Assembly: GCF_018279705.1 (NCBI RefSeq)
Contig: NZ_CP036498.1
Location: 5,659,001-5,723,000, forward strand
Length of the DNA stretch: 64,000 nucleotides
Reading direction: 5' to 3'
From: Tardiphaga alba
GTDB lineage: Bacteria; Pseudomonadota; Alphaproteobacteria; Rhizobiales; Xanthobacteraceae
Shown here: in pieces, positions 27,979 to 36,869 of the stretch
Layout of the letters: the number at the start of each line of letters is the position of its first letter
Numbering within the stretch: the stretch's first letter is position 1
Made by a program: the position numbers and the translations under genes
The notes under the pieces: model-generated
Databases searched by the model: none
Seen by the model: the letters and a program-made list of their open reading frames with translations, nothing else
Told to the model about the DNA's origin: nothing

Positions 27979-28281
27979 ATGAAACCTTCGATCGCACTTC
28001 GCAAGCATCACCAAGCCACATTGGCCATGGCCGCTCGGCACGCATTGCGCGACGTCCGCGTTTCGCGGTCTGTTGCGCGAGGCCACGATCTTGAAGACAA
28101 CGACCTCGATCTGCTCGTCGAGCCGACGCCTGACGTGACCACGTTGTTCCACATCGTAGATTTCCAGCAGGCCGTCGAAGAGCTATTGGGCGTTTCGGTC
28201 GACGTCCGAACCGTGGAGGATATCAACGAAAGATTCAGGCCGCTCGTTGCGTCCGAAGTCACGGCTTTGCCTTTCGGATGA
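27979..28281 (+). CDS. MNT-type minimal nucleotidyltransferase
   Basis: A 100-residue nucleotidyltransferase-fold protein of the MNT group, normally the antitoxin partner of a HEPN RNase. The active-site region reads VSRSVARGHDLEDNDLDLLVE: the D-x-D pair is present, but the first Gly of the usual GSxARG motif is replaced by Arg, which may weaken nucleotide binding. The C-terminal part (VDFQQAVEELLGVSVDVRTVEDI) is typical. Its stop overlaps an ATG (ATGA) that opens what looks like a broken HEPN frame. The start at 27979 is preferred because upstream in-frame sequence is not conserved in character. Confidence 0.65.
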   Translation: MKPSIALRKHHQATLAMAARHALRDVRVSRSVARGHDLEDNDLDLLVEPTPDVTTLFHIVDFQQAVEELLGVSVDVRTVEDINERFRPLVASEVTALPFG

Positions 28282-28420
28282 CGGCTGAGAATGAGAAGTT
28301 TACGCTGCAGGAATTTCCGCATCACGCGTGATCGAAGACACGGCCGAAATCGAGAAAGAGCATTTTCTTTCTCAGGACCGACACGGACGGACAGGTTGGG
28401 TCTTCGACCGTGCCTCTCCC
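28278..28420 (+). pseudogene. Possible remnant of a HEPN (DUF86-like) gene
   Basis: The ATG overlapping the MNT stop opens a 17-codon frame ending in TGA near 28331. A frame shift there reconnects it to IEDTAEIEKEHFLSQDR, which resembles the first helices of HEPN partners of MNT proteins. No later HEPN motif (R-x4-H) can be found before 28530. If correct, this is a decayed toxin gene. The match is short and the call is tentative. Confidence 0.3.
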
Positions 28421-28529
28421 GCCATCGTCCTGCGGCGCTCCGGGCAGACCGGTGCCCACGCCTCAGGTCACCTAGCGAAGTCGGTGACGCGATCATGCGT
28501 CCGCTCGATCGCCCCCGGCTACAACCGCT

Positions 28530-30614
28530 CTAGGCCGCCCGCACCGCCGACAGGAACTGATTGACCTGATCGGTCAGATCTCTGGATTGCCGCGACAGCC
28601 CCTCCGCGGCGTTCAACACCTGCGCCGCCGCCGCGCCGGAAACGTCCACCGCCTGCCTGACGCCTGCGATGTTCGTGCTCACCTCACGCGTCCCTCGCGC
28701 AGCTTCCTGGACGCTGCGGGAAATTTCCATCGTCGCGGATCCCTGCTCCTCGATCGCGGCCGCGATCGCGGAGCTTATCCGGTTCATCTCCCCGATCACG
28801 TTGGCGACGTCCTGGATGGCCGAGACGGTATGATTGCTGGCCGACTGGATCGACGTCACCTGTTCCGCGATGTCCGTCGTCGCCCTCGCCGTCTGTTCCG
28901 CCAGAGACTTCACCTCCGAAGCGACGACGGCAAAGCCTCTGCCGGCGTCGCCTGCACGGGCCGCCTCGATGGTGGCGTTCAAAGCCAAAAGGTTGGTCTG
29001 CGCAGCGATGCTGTTGATCAGCGTCACCACGTCGCCGATCCGTTTCGCGCCATCCGCAAGCGACAGCGCCGTTTCGCCGGTCTGGCGCGCGTTCTCCACG
29101 GCGCGTGCCGCGATATCCGCCGACTGAGCGACCTGGCGCCCGATTTCGGTGATCGACGACGACAGCTCCTCCGTCGCGCTCGCGACCGACTGAACGTTCC
29201 CGGATGTCTGATCAGAGGCGCCTGCGACCACCACGGCCTGGCTACCCGCGGTCTGCGCGGTAGCCTCCATGGATCGTGCCGTATCCTCCATGGCGCCCGA
29301 AGCGCGCGACAGTCCGCCGACAAGCTCCTGGATCGCCACCTCGAATGTAGATGTCAGCTTCTCCAACATCTTCGCCCGACCTGCCTTGGCTTCGCTATCC
29401 GCCGCCTTGTCCGCGGCCAGCCTTTCGGCGTCCATCATGCTCGTCTTGAACACCTCGACCGCCGCCGCCATGGCCCCGATCTCGTCGTTTCGACCGGCGC
29501 TCGGGACCTCGCCGGCGAGATCGCCTCCGGCCAGTCGCGACATGCTCGCAGTGAGGTCCACGATGGGCTTGCAGATCCGTCGCCGCACCATCACGACGAC
29601 TGCGACATCCGCTGCGGCAAGAATCGCGAGACCACAGAGGGCCAGGATCAGACCGAAGCCGGCAGACGAGCGCGCCTCTTCCAGCACCTGCTCCGCATTC
29701 GCGTAGAAGGCGTCCCGGACGTCGATGATCGCGCCGAGGCCTTTCTGGGACTCGGTGTAATACGTGTCGACGTCGTGCTCGAACTTGCCCGTCGCCGCGC
29801 CGTCCTTCACCATCTTCAGTTCCTTGCCGAACCTATCGACGTAGGCCGCATTCATCTTATCGAGGGCGGCGGACACGTTGGCCGGCGTCGTCGCGACACC
29901 GCGCAGCGCCTGCAGGGACGCCAGTATCTGGTCCGAACGGCCCTGGATGCGACTGAGCTCCAGCCGCTCCGCATCGGTCGCCGGCCTGCCGGAGCCGACC
30001 ACGTTCTTGTGCAGGCTCGCGTTCAGACCGCCGACGTCTCGGAGCGTCCAGGAGATGTTCGCCAGACTGGCCTGGCGGTAGGCATCGCCGTCAAGCTTTG
30101 CGATCCTACGGACCTGCTCGTCCAGGAGAGCAGTGACGGCGTTGTTGAACACGGCGTTGTCCGCCACGATCTTGCGGCCGGCATCCTTGCGGGCGTCGGC
30201 CGGGCCGTCCATCGCCTTGTCCATGGCCTCCCGCAACGTAACGAATTTGGCATTCAAGGCGTCGATCTCGTTCGCGATACGCGCGCCGTCAACGAACGGA
30301 CCCGGAAGTCCCTTACGAAGTTCCAACATCTTGGCGCGCGCGCCGTCCGTCTGCTTGCGGTATCTGTCGATCAGCTCCGCCTTCGCCTTCGGATCGATGG
30401 TGGCCGGCCCGTACAGGATATTGGTGGCGAAGCCCCGTTCCGAATTCAGGTAACGCGGAATGTCGCCGACGGAGCGGACGATCGCCAACCGCCCTTGCGC
30501 TTCGTGCACCCGGTCGAGAGCGGCGTACTTCGTGCCAGCGACGTAGAGGGCAACGCCTCCACCGACTACCGAGAGAGACACGACGGCGACCGTGAGCAAA
30601 GTGCTGATCTTCAT
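28530..30614 (-). CDS. Transmembrane methyl-accepting chemotaxis protein
   Basis: A 694-residue receptor. The first membrane helix spans about 5-27 and the second about 322-345 ([23 protein letters not shown]), framing a roughly 295-residue, largely helical periplasmic sensor domain. A HAMP domain follows (about 345-400), then an MCP signalling domain with the intact tip [20 protein letters not shown], continuing [20 protein letters not shown]. No C-terminal CheR-docking pentapeptide is visible. It detects an external or periplasmic ligand and signals through CheA/CheW. It is transcribed divergently from a GGDEF/EAL gene 216 bases away. Confidence 0.92.
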   Translation of the reverse strand: MKISTLLTVAVVSLSVVGGGVALYVAGTKYAALDRVHEAQGRLAIVRSVGDIPRYLNSERGFATNILYGPATIDPKAKAELIDRYRKQTDGARAKMLELRKGLPGPFVDGARIANEIDALNAKFVTLREAMDKAMDGPADARKDAGRKIVADNAVFNNAVTALLDEQVRRIAKLDGDAYRQASLANISWTLRDVGGLNASLHKNVVGSGRPATDAERLELSRIQGRSDQILASLQALRGVATTPANVSAALDKMNAAYVDRFGKELKMVKDGAATGKFEHDVDTYYTESQKGLGAIIDVRDAFYANAEQVLEEARSSAGFGLILALCGLAILAAADVAVVVMVRRRICKPIVDLTASMSRLAGGDLAGEVPSAGRNDEIGAMAAAVEVFKTSMMDAERLAADKAADSEAKAGRAKMLEKLTSTFEVAIQELVGGLSRASGAMEDTARSMEATAQTAGSQAVVVAGASDQTSGNVQSVASATEELSSSITEIGRQVAQSADIAARAVENARQTGETALSLADGAKRIGDVVTLINSIAAQTNLLALNATIEAARAGDAGRGFAVVASEVKSLAEQTARATTDIAEQVTSIQSASNHTVSAIQDVANVIGEMNRISSAIAAAIEEQGSATMEISRSVQEAARGTREVSTNIAGVRQAVDVSGAAAAQVLNAAEGLSRQSRDLTDQVNQFLSAVRAA

Positions 30615-30830
30615 TTTCGACCGAATGCCTTATTGGTTAATGCATGGCGAACGTATGCCGCTCCCCTTAATTCGAGGTTTAGCTTCGGCACCTGCCTACG
30701 ATTTAATCAGCTGTTCACCAGCGTAGACGGTCTCGACGATAGAGCCTTGCCGGTGCGCGGGCGTTGATCACTTCCGCAACTTTCGCGTCATAACCTTTTA
30801 CCGACCGCAAACATCGCGTTCGGAAGGCTG

Positions 30831-33800
30831 ATGATCCAAACGTTGAGGAAGACGCTCTTGCCACTGGGCGAGACGAGCATACGGAAGAGCCCGGCGCTGT
30901 GTCTGGCCTTGGCGGGACTCGGGTTGCTGGCCACCATCACATGCGCGACGGTGTCTCTCATCGACCATTTCCGCGAACGCGCGCTGCTTAGTGCGGAGCG
31001 GGAGTTGTCCAGCACCGTCCGGATGCTATCCCGCCATTTCGACGAACAATTCGCGGATTCGGCGACGATCGCTTCCGACCTGATCCGGAGGCTCGACATT
31101 CCCGGGTTGGGCTCGGCCGATCAGCTCCGATCGAGGCTGTCGGGCGAAAATGCCCGCGCCATGATGCGATCGCGAGGTATCTCGTACCTCGGAGACGTCT
31201 CCATATTCGATATCGACGGCAACATGGTCAACTGGTCCCAGATGTCGCCCGTGCCGAAGCTGAACGTTGCTCAGCGCGGATACTTCAAGCGCTTCACGAC
31301 CGATCCCTCCGCGCCCGACGTGCTGACCGAGACCGCCCCGAGCCTTCTGACCGGCAAGTGGCACATGATCATCGCGCAACGGCTGCGAGGCATCGACGGG
31401 ATCTTCGTCGGCGTGCTTGTCCGCCGGATCGACCTGCGGCAATTCGAGCGGTTCTTCGGCTCGATCACTCCTGGGACTGACAATGCGATCAGTCTTTTCG
31501 GCTCGGATGGCACCCTGCTGGCGAGGCATCCCGCGGCTCCGGAAGCAGTCGGCAGGAAATTCGGCACTGCACCGCTGTCGCTGCTGCGCGCCGATCGCCG
31601 GACCATCAGAGGCCGAGGAGCGCTGGACGCCGCGGAGCGCCTGGCCGCCGGCGTTCCACTCCAGCATGTGCCGGCGACCGTCGTTGCCAGCAAGACCGTG
31701 GAGGCGGCGCTCGAGGACTGGCAGCTTCAGACCCGCGCGACATTGACGGTCGCGGCCTTGACGGCGCTTGCGGTCGCTATGGTTCTGGTCTGGATAATAG
31801 TGCAGATCCTGCGCGATGGCCGGGAGAACCGACGCAGTCTGGAGGCGGAACGTGAGCGTCTGGACACGGCTCTGAACAACATGATTCAGGGCTTGGTAGT
31901 CTACGACAAGAATGGCCACGTCGTCTCGGTCAACCGCAGTTTCTTCGAGATGTTCGGCCTCGACCCTGCCGTTTCCGTCATCGGATGGCATTTCAGAGAA
32001 TTGGTCGATGAACGGAAGCGTCTGGGACACTTTCATGGTGACGCGACCGCTTTCTGTACCGAAGTACAGCAAGCCATCGCCGCCGGTCAGGTCGTCCGGA
32101 TGGCGAGCGTGACCACCGACGGCCGTTCGTATCTGGCCCACAACAGGCCGCTGCGCGACGGTGGCTGGGTATCTACGATCGAGGACACGACAGAGCGTAT
32201 GCAGATCGAACATGAACGCGACCGTAACCTGGCGTTCGTCCATGAGATCATGGACAACATCCCCGCGTTGATCACCGTGAAGGACGCCGGCACCCGAAAG
32301 TATCTCCTCGCTAATCGGAACGCCGATCGCTACTTGGGCCTGACCGGCGCCGAGATAGTCGGGCGAACCATATCGGATCTGATGCCGGCGAGCGACGCGG
32401 AGGCTGTCTCCGAAATGGAAGACCGTCTCGTCCGGTCGGAAAAGAGCGTGGTCCGAAGCGAGCGGCGTTTCCGGGGACCGGACGGAAAGACGCATTTCCT
32501 GAATTCGACCCGCGTGGCCATCCGGGATGCCGATGGGCAGGCGCGCTACATCGTCAGCGTGTACGAAGACGTGACCGAGCGGAAACTCGCGGAAGACCGC
32601 ATCGCGCATCTCGCACACTACGATGGACTGACCGACCTTCCGAACCGGGTGCTTTTTCGCGCTCAAATGGAAGAGTTGTGGAACGACACCGGGGATGACC
32701 GTCGTAACGCCCTCCTTTACATCGACATCGATGGATTTAAAGACATCAACGATACTCTGGGGCACGACGTCGGCGACCGTTTCCTACAGCAAATCGCCGC
32801 TCGTCTGCGCAGCTGCCTCGGCGCCGACGACCTGATATCCAGACTCGGCGGCGACGAATTCGCGATCGTCAAGCGCCACGCCGGCTCGCGCGAGGAAGTC
32901 CTCGATCTCGTCTCCGAGCTCCATAGGCGATTGCGCGAGCCGTTCGATGTCGCTGGTCATCGGTTATCCAGCGACGCGAGCGTCGGCATTGCGATCGCCC
33001 CCGACGACGCCCGCGACATCGACGAGTGGGTCAGACATGCCGATCTCGCGATGTACGCCGCCAAATCGGACGGGCGGCGGACCCACCGCTTCTTCGAGAC
33101 CCATATGACGGAGCGAGCGCGCGCTCGCCTCATTCTGGAACATGATCTGCGGGAAGTGATCGCAAACGGCGGACTGGAACTACATTATCAACCCATCGTG
33201 GATGGGAGCACGGGGGCCTTTGTTGCCTGCGAGGCTCTTGTGCGATGGCGCCATCCGGTCCGTGGGATGATATCGCCCGCCGAATTCATTCCGGTCGCCG
33301 AAGACGCCGGTCTCATTGCCGATCTGGGGGAGTGGGTGCTTCGGACCGCCTGCGCGGAGGCGTCGTCATGGCCTCCAGAAGTCCGCCTCGCAGTCAACGT
33401 ATCACCTCTGCAATTCAGATCGGCTTTGTTCGCCTTGACAGTCACGTCGGCCTTAATGTCGACCGCCTTCAGTCCGAGCCGTCTCGAAATCGAGGTCACA
33501 GAAGCCGTTCTGATCAAGGACGATGACGTCGCTCTCAGCGTTCTGCACCGCCTGCGGGAGATGGGCGTCGCGATCGCACTGGATGACTTCGGAACTGGTT
33601 ACTCCTCGCTGAGCTATCTGCGTCGTTTCCCCTTCGACAAGGTCAAGATCGACCGATCGTTCGTAGCGGATCTGGAAACGCCGGGATCCGCTTCGATCGT
33701 GCGGGCGGTTCTAAGCATCGCCGCGGCCTGGGGAATGACGACGACTGCGGAAGGCGTGGAGACCGAGAGGCAGCGTGAGATGCTCCGCGAATTGGGATGC

Positions 33801-33953
33801 GACCAGATGCAAGGCTACCTGTTCGGACGCCCGGTCTCCGCGGCCGTCATCGCTGAGCTGCTCGGCGCAGGCCGGGTCTCTATAGAGCAGACAAGGCGCA
33901 GGCATAGCCCCCTCGTCGGCACACAAGCCCCTCAGGGGGGAAAAAGTAGCTGA
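30831..33953 (+). CDS. Membrane-bound diguanylate cyclase/phosphodiesterase with PAS domains
   Basis: A 1040-residue cyclic-di-GMP enzyme. Membrane helices at about 22-44 and 303-327 enclose a Cache-like periplasmic sensor domain (YLGDVSIFDIDGNMVNWSQ, IAQRLRGIDGIFVGVLVRRI). Two PAS domains follow (about 340-455 and 468-585), then a GGDEF domain with the intact GGDEF motif at residues 673-677. No RxxD inhibitory site stands before it (ADDL instead). The EAL domain has the motif at 801-803 and DDFGTGYSSL and KIDRSFV downstream. Both activities could be functional. It probably converts an external signal into a second-messenger change. It is divergent from a membrane chemoreceptor gene. Confidence 0.93.
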   Translation: MIQTLRKTLLPLGETSIRKSPALCLALAGLGLLATITCATVSLIDHFRERALLSAERELSSTVRMLSRHFDEQFADSATIASDLIRRLDIPGLGSADQLRSRLSGENARAMMRSRGISYLGDVSIFDIDGNMVNWSQMSPVPKLNVAQRGYFKRFTTDPSAPDVLTETAPSLLTGKWHMIIAQRLRGIDGIFVGVLVRRIDLRQFERFFGSITPGTDNAISLFGSDGTLLARHPAAPEAVGRKFGTAPLSLLRADRRTIRGRGALDAAERLAAGVPLQHVPATVVASKTVEAALEDWQLQTRATLTVAALTALAVAMVLVWIIVQILRDGRENRRSLEAERERLDTALNNMIQGLVVYDKNGHVVSVNRSFFEMFGLDPAVSVIGWHFRELVDERKRLGHFHGDATAFCTEVQQAIAAGQVVRMASVTTDGRSYLAHNRPLRDGGWVSTIEDTTERMQIEHERDRNLAFVHEIMDNIPALITVKDAGTRKYLLANRNADRYLGLTGAEIVGRTISDLMPASDAEAVSEMEDRLVRSEKSVVRSERRFRGPDGKTHFLNSTRVAIRDADGQARYIVSVYEDVTERKLAEDRIAHLAHYDGLTDLPNRVLFRAQMEELWNDTGDDRRNALLYIDIDGFKDINDTLGHDVGDRFLQQIAARLRSCLGADDLISRLGGDEFAIVKRHAGSREEVLDLVSELHRRLREPFDVAGHRLSSDASVGIAIAPDDARDIDEWVRHADLAMYAAKSDGRRTHRFFETHMTERARARLILEHDLREVIANGGLELHYQPIVDGSTGAFVACEALVRWRHPVRGMISPAEFIPVAEDAGLIADLGEWVLRTACAEASSWPPEVRLAVNVSPLQFRSALFALTVTSALMSTAFSPSRLEIEVTEAVLIKDDDVALSVLHRLREMGVAIALDDFGTGYSSLSYLRRFPFDKVKIDRSFVADLETPGSASIVRAVLSIAAAWGMTTTAEGVETERQREMLRELGCDQMQGYLFGRPVSAAVIAELLGAGRVSIEQTRRRHSPLVGTQAPQGGKSS

Positions 33954-34589
33954 TACGTCTAGAGGCACCGACCTGACTTGGTGGGCCTGGGCAATCCCGG
34001 TATGAGAAACAGCGGATCAGGCATAACAACATGCAGCAGATCCAGCATCAACACGATGGTCAAACATGATGCCTAGAAGGAGGCCTGCCTCAAATTGAGC
34101 TTAGGTCGCCACAAAGTGTGTTGAGCAGAATACTTTTACGGATCAACCTTGGCGAGCTGCTGAATTATAAATCCGCTTTTAGTTGTTGTGTCACTCGCTG
34201 TCAGGGCAGGCAATCAAATCTTTGATGACAACGCGAACGCTTCAGATCGGTCCGAGGAATACGAGCATCACCGTTGAAGATGAGTTCGGGCCCCCTTGGA
34301 GCGGATCTCGGTGGAGGCGCGCACCGGTATCAGAAACATAATGATCGGCCCCGCCGCTGGTCGCTGTCGCTTTAGCCGCTATCAGCGCGGATGTATGCCT
34401 GAAGATGCAAGGCATCGGTCCTAGTAATCCGATGGACGACGTTGCTGAATCGATGAAACAAGTGGCGCGCGACTTGGCGCAACTGCCTTCGCCGCTGCCC
34501 GTGAGGTTTTCCGGTAGCAGTCGCTGAGTATAAGAAGCGCGCAGGGCTGAGTCTCGGCATACACGCCGTCGCTCCAAGCTTGTCGCCCG
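33954..34589. other. Gene-poor stretch with decayed coding fragments
   Basis: About 630 bases with lower GC than its surroundings and no intact gene. Besides the ribbon-helix-helix remnant at 34225-34341, a plus-strand frame around 34350-34527 reads like the tail of a small exported protein (VAVALAAISADV, then DDVAESMKQVARDLAQLP) but has no plausible start. Confidence 0.4.
34225..34341 (+). pseudogene. Remnant of a ribbon-helix-helix protein
   Basis: A 38-codon frame whose first twenty residues, TRTLQIGPRNTSITVEDEF, match the opening of the two complete ribbon-helix-helix proteins in this window (RSVVIGGRKTSVSLENEF and RSLDIAGHKTSVSLEDEF). After EDEF the similarity stops and the frame becomes Trp/Arg-rich before a stop. 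It is best read as a truncated or frameshifted third copy. Confidence 0.4.
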
Positions 34590-34805
34590 CTACGTCCTAT
34601 GTTTTCGCTCGATCGCGCCGGAAGCAACATAGTCGGCTCGAACCTGTCGTACGCCCGGAAAGGTCAGTCCGAGGGAGACTGCCCGCTTCCTGACAGAGCC
34701 GGTAGCTCTCCCGAGCGCAGCGCTGGCTCGCATCAAGGTCGCGCCCTTAGCCGCCAGTTCTCGTAGCCGATCATCTTCTTCGGGCTTCCAGCCGCCAAGT
34801 GCCAT
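34590..34805 (-). CDS. Small Myb/SANT-like helix-turn-helix protein (copy 1)
   Basis: A 71-residue basic protein: WKPEEDDRLRELAAKGATLMRASAALGRATGSVRKRAVSLGL. This is the Trp-[E/D]-rich first helix followed by a helix-turn-helix, as in Myb/SANT-like or GcrA-like DNA-binding domains; a basic tail GVRQVRADYV follows. It is clearly homologous along its full length to the protein at 60351-60566 (shared GATL-x-RASAAL, G-V-R-x-VRAD). The cellular role is unknown; DNA binding is inferred from the fold. Confidence 0.7.
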   Translation of the reverse strand: MALGGWKPEEDDRLRELAAKGATLMRASAALGRATGSVRKRAVSLGLTFPGVRQVRADYVASGAIERKHRT

Positions 34806-35033
34806 GCGGACATCATACCCCAGGCTCGACCAACAATCGAGTCAGGCAAGCGGCCCGGCCGCGTGGGCGTCACCGGACCGCCAGGCGATTGGCACGCATC
34901 CGCTGGGGTGGACGGCGCGCTTCGCAGAAAGGCTACGACTGAAAGGCAGAAAGGCTCCCGGGAGTCGATTTTTCTCTGACCCGATACCTTCAAAATTTAC
35001 GCCCTTCCCGACCAAAGCTGATATCAGAAGGGA

Positions 35034-35330
35034 ATGCCTAATAGAGTTAGCTATCTAAAAGCTCGATATTGCCGCGCGGTGCTGAGGACGGCGCGGAATA
35101 GTCCGGAAGATGATGCCCGTCGACTGGTCCATGCCTTAGCCACGGAAACACCTACGGCGGGCACCTCTCCCGCGATCGGTCGTGCCGAAGGTCTGGCGTT
35201 GGCCGGACTGGTGAAGATGGCAGAACGTGTTCAGGATCGCGGCCCGGCCTCGATTGCGAGCCATTGGGAAGAAATCAACGCCTTGCTCGAACGCTGGATC
35301 GCTGAGGCTGCCCTTCAGATCGACAAGTAA
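35034..35330 (+). CDS. Hypothetical protein, all-helical
   Basis: A 98-residue protein with no recognised family. The sequence is mostly amphipathic helix (YLKARYCRAVLRTARNSPEDDARRLVHALA, then LALAGLVKMAERVQDRGPASIASHWEEINALLERWIAEAALQID). The second half could dimerise. An AGAAGGGA sequence lies directly before the ATG. The gap to its neighbours on both sides is small and they are on the opposite strand. Confidence 0.5.
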   Translation: MPNRVSYLKARYCRAVLRTARNSPEDDARRLVHALATETPTAGTSPAIGRAEGLALAGLVKMAERVQDRGPASIASHWEEINALLERWIAEAALQIDK

Positions 35331-35420
35331 ATCGGTGGTGTTCTGAAAATACTTCGCATCCAAGTGGACCGAGCAGTTCGACGACGGGCGGCGCATTCGC
35401 GTCCTACCCATCATGCTGCG

Positions 35421-35675
35421 TCAAGAGCCGTCAGCCTGTCCCGGGTTCCGATAGTGTCCGAGGACGGACAGGCGCAGCGCAGAGGATACATTGTGCCCTT
35501 CGTAGCTCTTCACCACGTCTGCGAGGAACTGGACGACGCTTTGGCCACGGCTGCGCGCCAAGTTCTGCACCTCCGCCCAGAACTCGTTCTCAAGACTAAC
35601 GCTGGTCTTGCGGCCGCCGATTACAACTGATCGCTTCTTTATGCTGGAGCGTGCGCCGAACGGTCGTGCCATCAT
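35421..35675 (-). CDS. Ribbon-helix-helix domain protein (copy 1)
   Basis: An 84-residue protein with the RHH_4-type layout: basic strand KRSVVIGGRKTSVSLENEFWAEVQNLARSRGQSVVQFLADV, then SSALRLSVLGHY. The strand (V-V-I-x-G-x-K-T-S-V-S-L) would insert in the DNA major groove as a dimer. It is a full-length homologue of the protein at 60025-60282. Its ATG overlaps the stop of the lysine-rich gene (ATGA), so the two share one transcript, driven by an EcfG-type promoter. The likely role is a stress-linked DNA-binding protein. Confidence 0.75.
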   Translation of the reverse strand: MMARPFGARSSIKKRSVVIGGRKTSVSLENEFWAEVQNLARSRGQSVVQFLADVVKSYEGHNVSSALRLSVLGHYRNPGQADGS

Positions 35676-35947
35676 TTCTTCTCGCGCCGGACACCTTTGA
35701 ACTTCTTGGCAACGGTCGTCTTCTTGACCGACTTCTTCTTCGCTGCAGCGGATTTGCCCGATGCGGAGCTTTTCGCCGTCTTCTTGGTCGCAGGCTTTTT
35801 CGGCGCTTTCTTGATAGCCATGAATTCGCCGGAGCCCTTCTCTCGCTTGGTCCAGGTGGTCGCGCCGCCCATTGTCGTTTTCGTCTGGCTGCGTTTCTTC
35901 ACGGCGCCCTTGCGCGCGTTGTCGCCTGTAGGTTTGTTGGTAGCCAT
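35672..35947 (-). CDS. Lysine-rich, histone H1-like small protein
   Basis: A 91-residue, extremely basic protein. After a conserved-looking start (NKPTGDNARKGAVKKRSQTKT, then TWTKREKGSGEFM) it becomes a Lys/Ala/Pro tail (KKAPKKPATKKTAKSS and similar). Comparable proteins are common in the Bradyrhizobium group and the tail resembles eukaryotic H1 and bacterial HC-like nucleoid proteins. It probably binds DNA or RNA under stress. An EcfG-type promoter is 33 bases upstream of the ATG, and its stop overlaps the RHH gene start. Confidence 0.7.
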   Translation of the reverse strand: MATNKPTGDNARKGAVKKRSQTKTTMGGATTWTKREKGSGEFMAIKKAPKKPATKKTAKSSASGKSAAAKKKSVKKTTVAKKFKGVRREKK

Positions 35948-35979
35948 CGATCAGCCTCTTGTACTTGCGATAGTTGCGA

Positions 35980-36004
35980 AACTCGCTTCTTTCATACCGG
36001 TTCC
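35980..36004 (-). promoter_or_regulatory. EcfG-type general-stress promoter (lysine-rich protein/RHH operon)
   Basis: Read on the minus strand: GGAAC at 36004-36000, 17 bases, GTT at 35982-35980, the spacing and sequence of EcfG (general stress) sigma-factor promoters of Alphaproteobacteria. The -10 lies 33 bases before the ATG. The rest of the 35948-36281 gap holds only a perfect 8-bp hairpin at 36061-36081 (GCGAAGCC/GGCTTCGC, loop of five). Confidence 0.7.
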
Positions 36005-36281
36005 ATACTACCTAGAAACCATCTATCTCACACCTCTCAAATCCGCCATGCGAGATCATCGCGAAGCCTCCTCGGCTTCGCCGCGGCCTCTACGCGGTGA
36101 AGTTCCGCGACGTCTGCGTTGCGACCCAAGGAGCAACAGCCAACAGCCGAACCGCGACCTTGGGTAGTTCAACCTGACCTCTCACGTTGAGGGAGAGCCG
36201 ACAGTCGGGCTATGCGCCGACACCATGCCGGTCTATCGTACCTTCTCTATGCGCGGACGCTTTATCCGCTGAGGGAACGAT

Positions 36282-36869
36282 ATGCTTAAACCCAGACCGT
36301 CCCCGTTGAGCGACATTGCGCAGTGTGACCGATTTCAGATCCTGATCGACGCCGTCAAGGATTACGCCATCTACCTGCTCGATGCCGAAGGCTATGTCGC
36401 GACTTGGAACACCGGAGCCGAGCGCTTCAAGGGCTATTCGGCGGAAGAAATCATCGGCCAGCACTTTTCCGTATTCTACACGGATGAAGATAGAGCCATC
36501 GGTCTACCCGGCCGCGCGCTTGCGACGGCCACAGCGGAAGGCCGCTTCGAGTCGGAAGGGTGGCGTATCCGGAAGGACGGCACCCGCTTCTGGACCCATG
36601 TCGTCATCGATCCGGTCTATGGCGCAGCCGACGAAGTCATCGGCTTCGCGAAGATAACGCGCGACATATCGGAAAAGCGCGATCGACGAAGAGTTGCTTG
36701 CCAGCGAACGCAGGTTCAAACTTCTAGTCCAGGGCGTCAAAGACTACGCTATTTACCTCCTCGATCCGAACGGCCACGTCACGAACTGGAATGCCGGCGC
36801 CCAGGCTATCAAGGGCTACACCGAAGCCGAGATCGTCGGCCGACACTTCTCCGTCTTCTACACCGATGA
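36282..36869 (+). pseudogene. N-terminal PAS portion of a frameshifted hybrid kinase
   Basis: The frame opens with a PAS domain (FQILIDAVKDYAIYLLDAEGYVATWNTGAERFKGYSAEEIIGQHFSVFY, ending VIGFAKITRDISEKR). It then loses the reading frame near 36680: the following residues are Arg-rich, while the +1 frame continues IDEELLASERRFKLLVQGVKDYAIYLLD, a second PAS domain. The kinase was therefore one protein starting here, with two similar PAS domains before HisKA. Total length 1933 bases (3n+1) fits one inserted or two lost bases inside GCGCGATCG. Confidence 0.7.

Noticed and set aside
28587..30767. 726-codon plus-strand open frame over the MCP gene
   Set aside because: It is the antisense reading of the chemoreceptor gene, rich in Arg/His/Pro, without a ribosome-binding site or domain.
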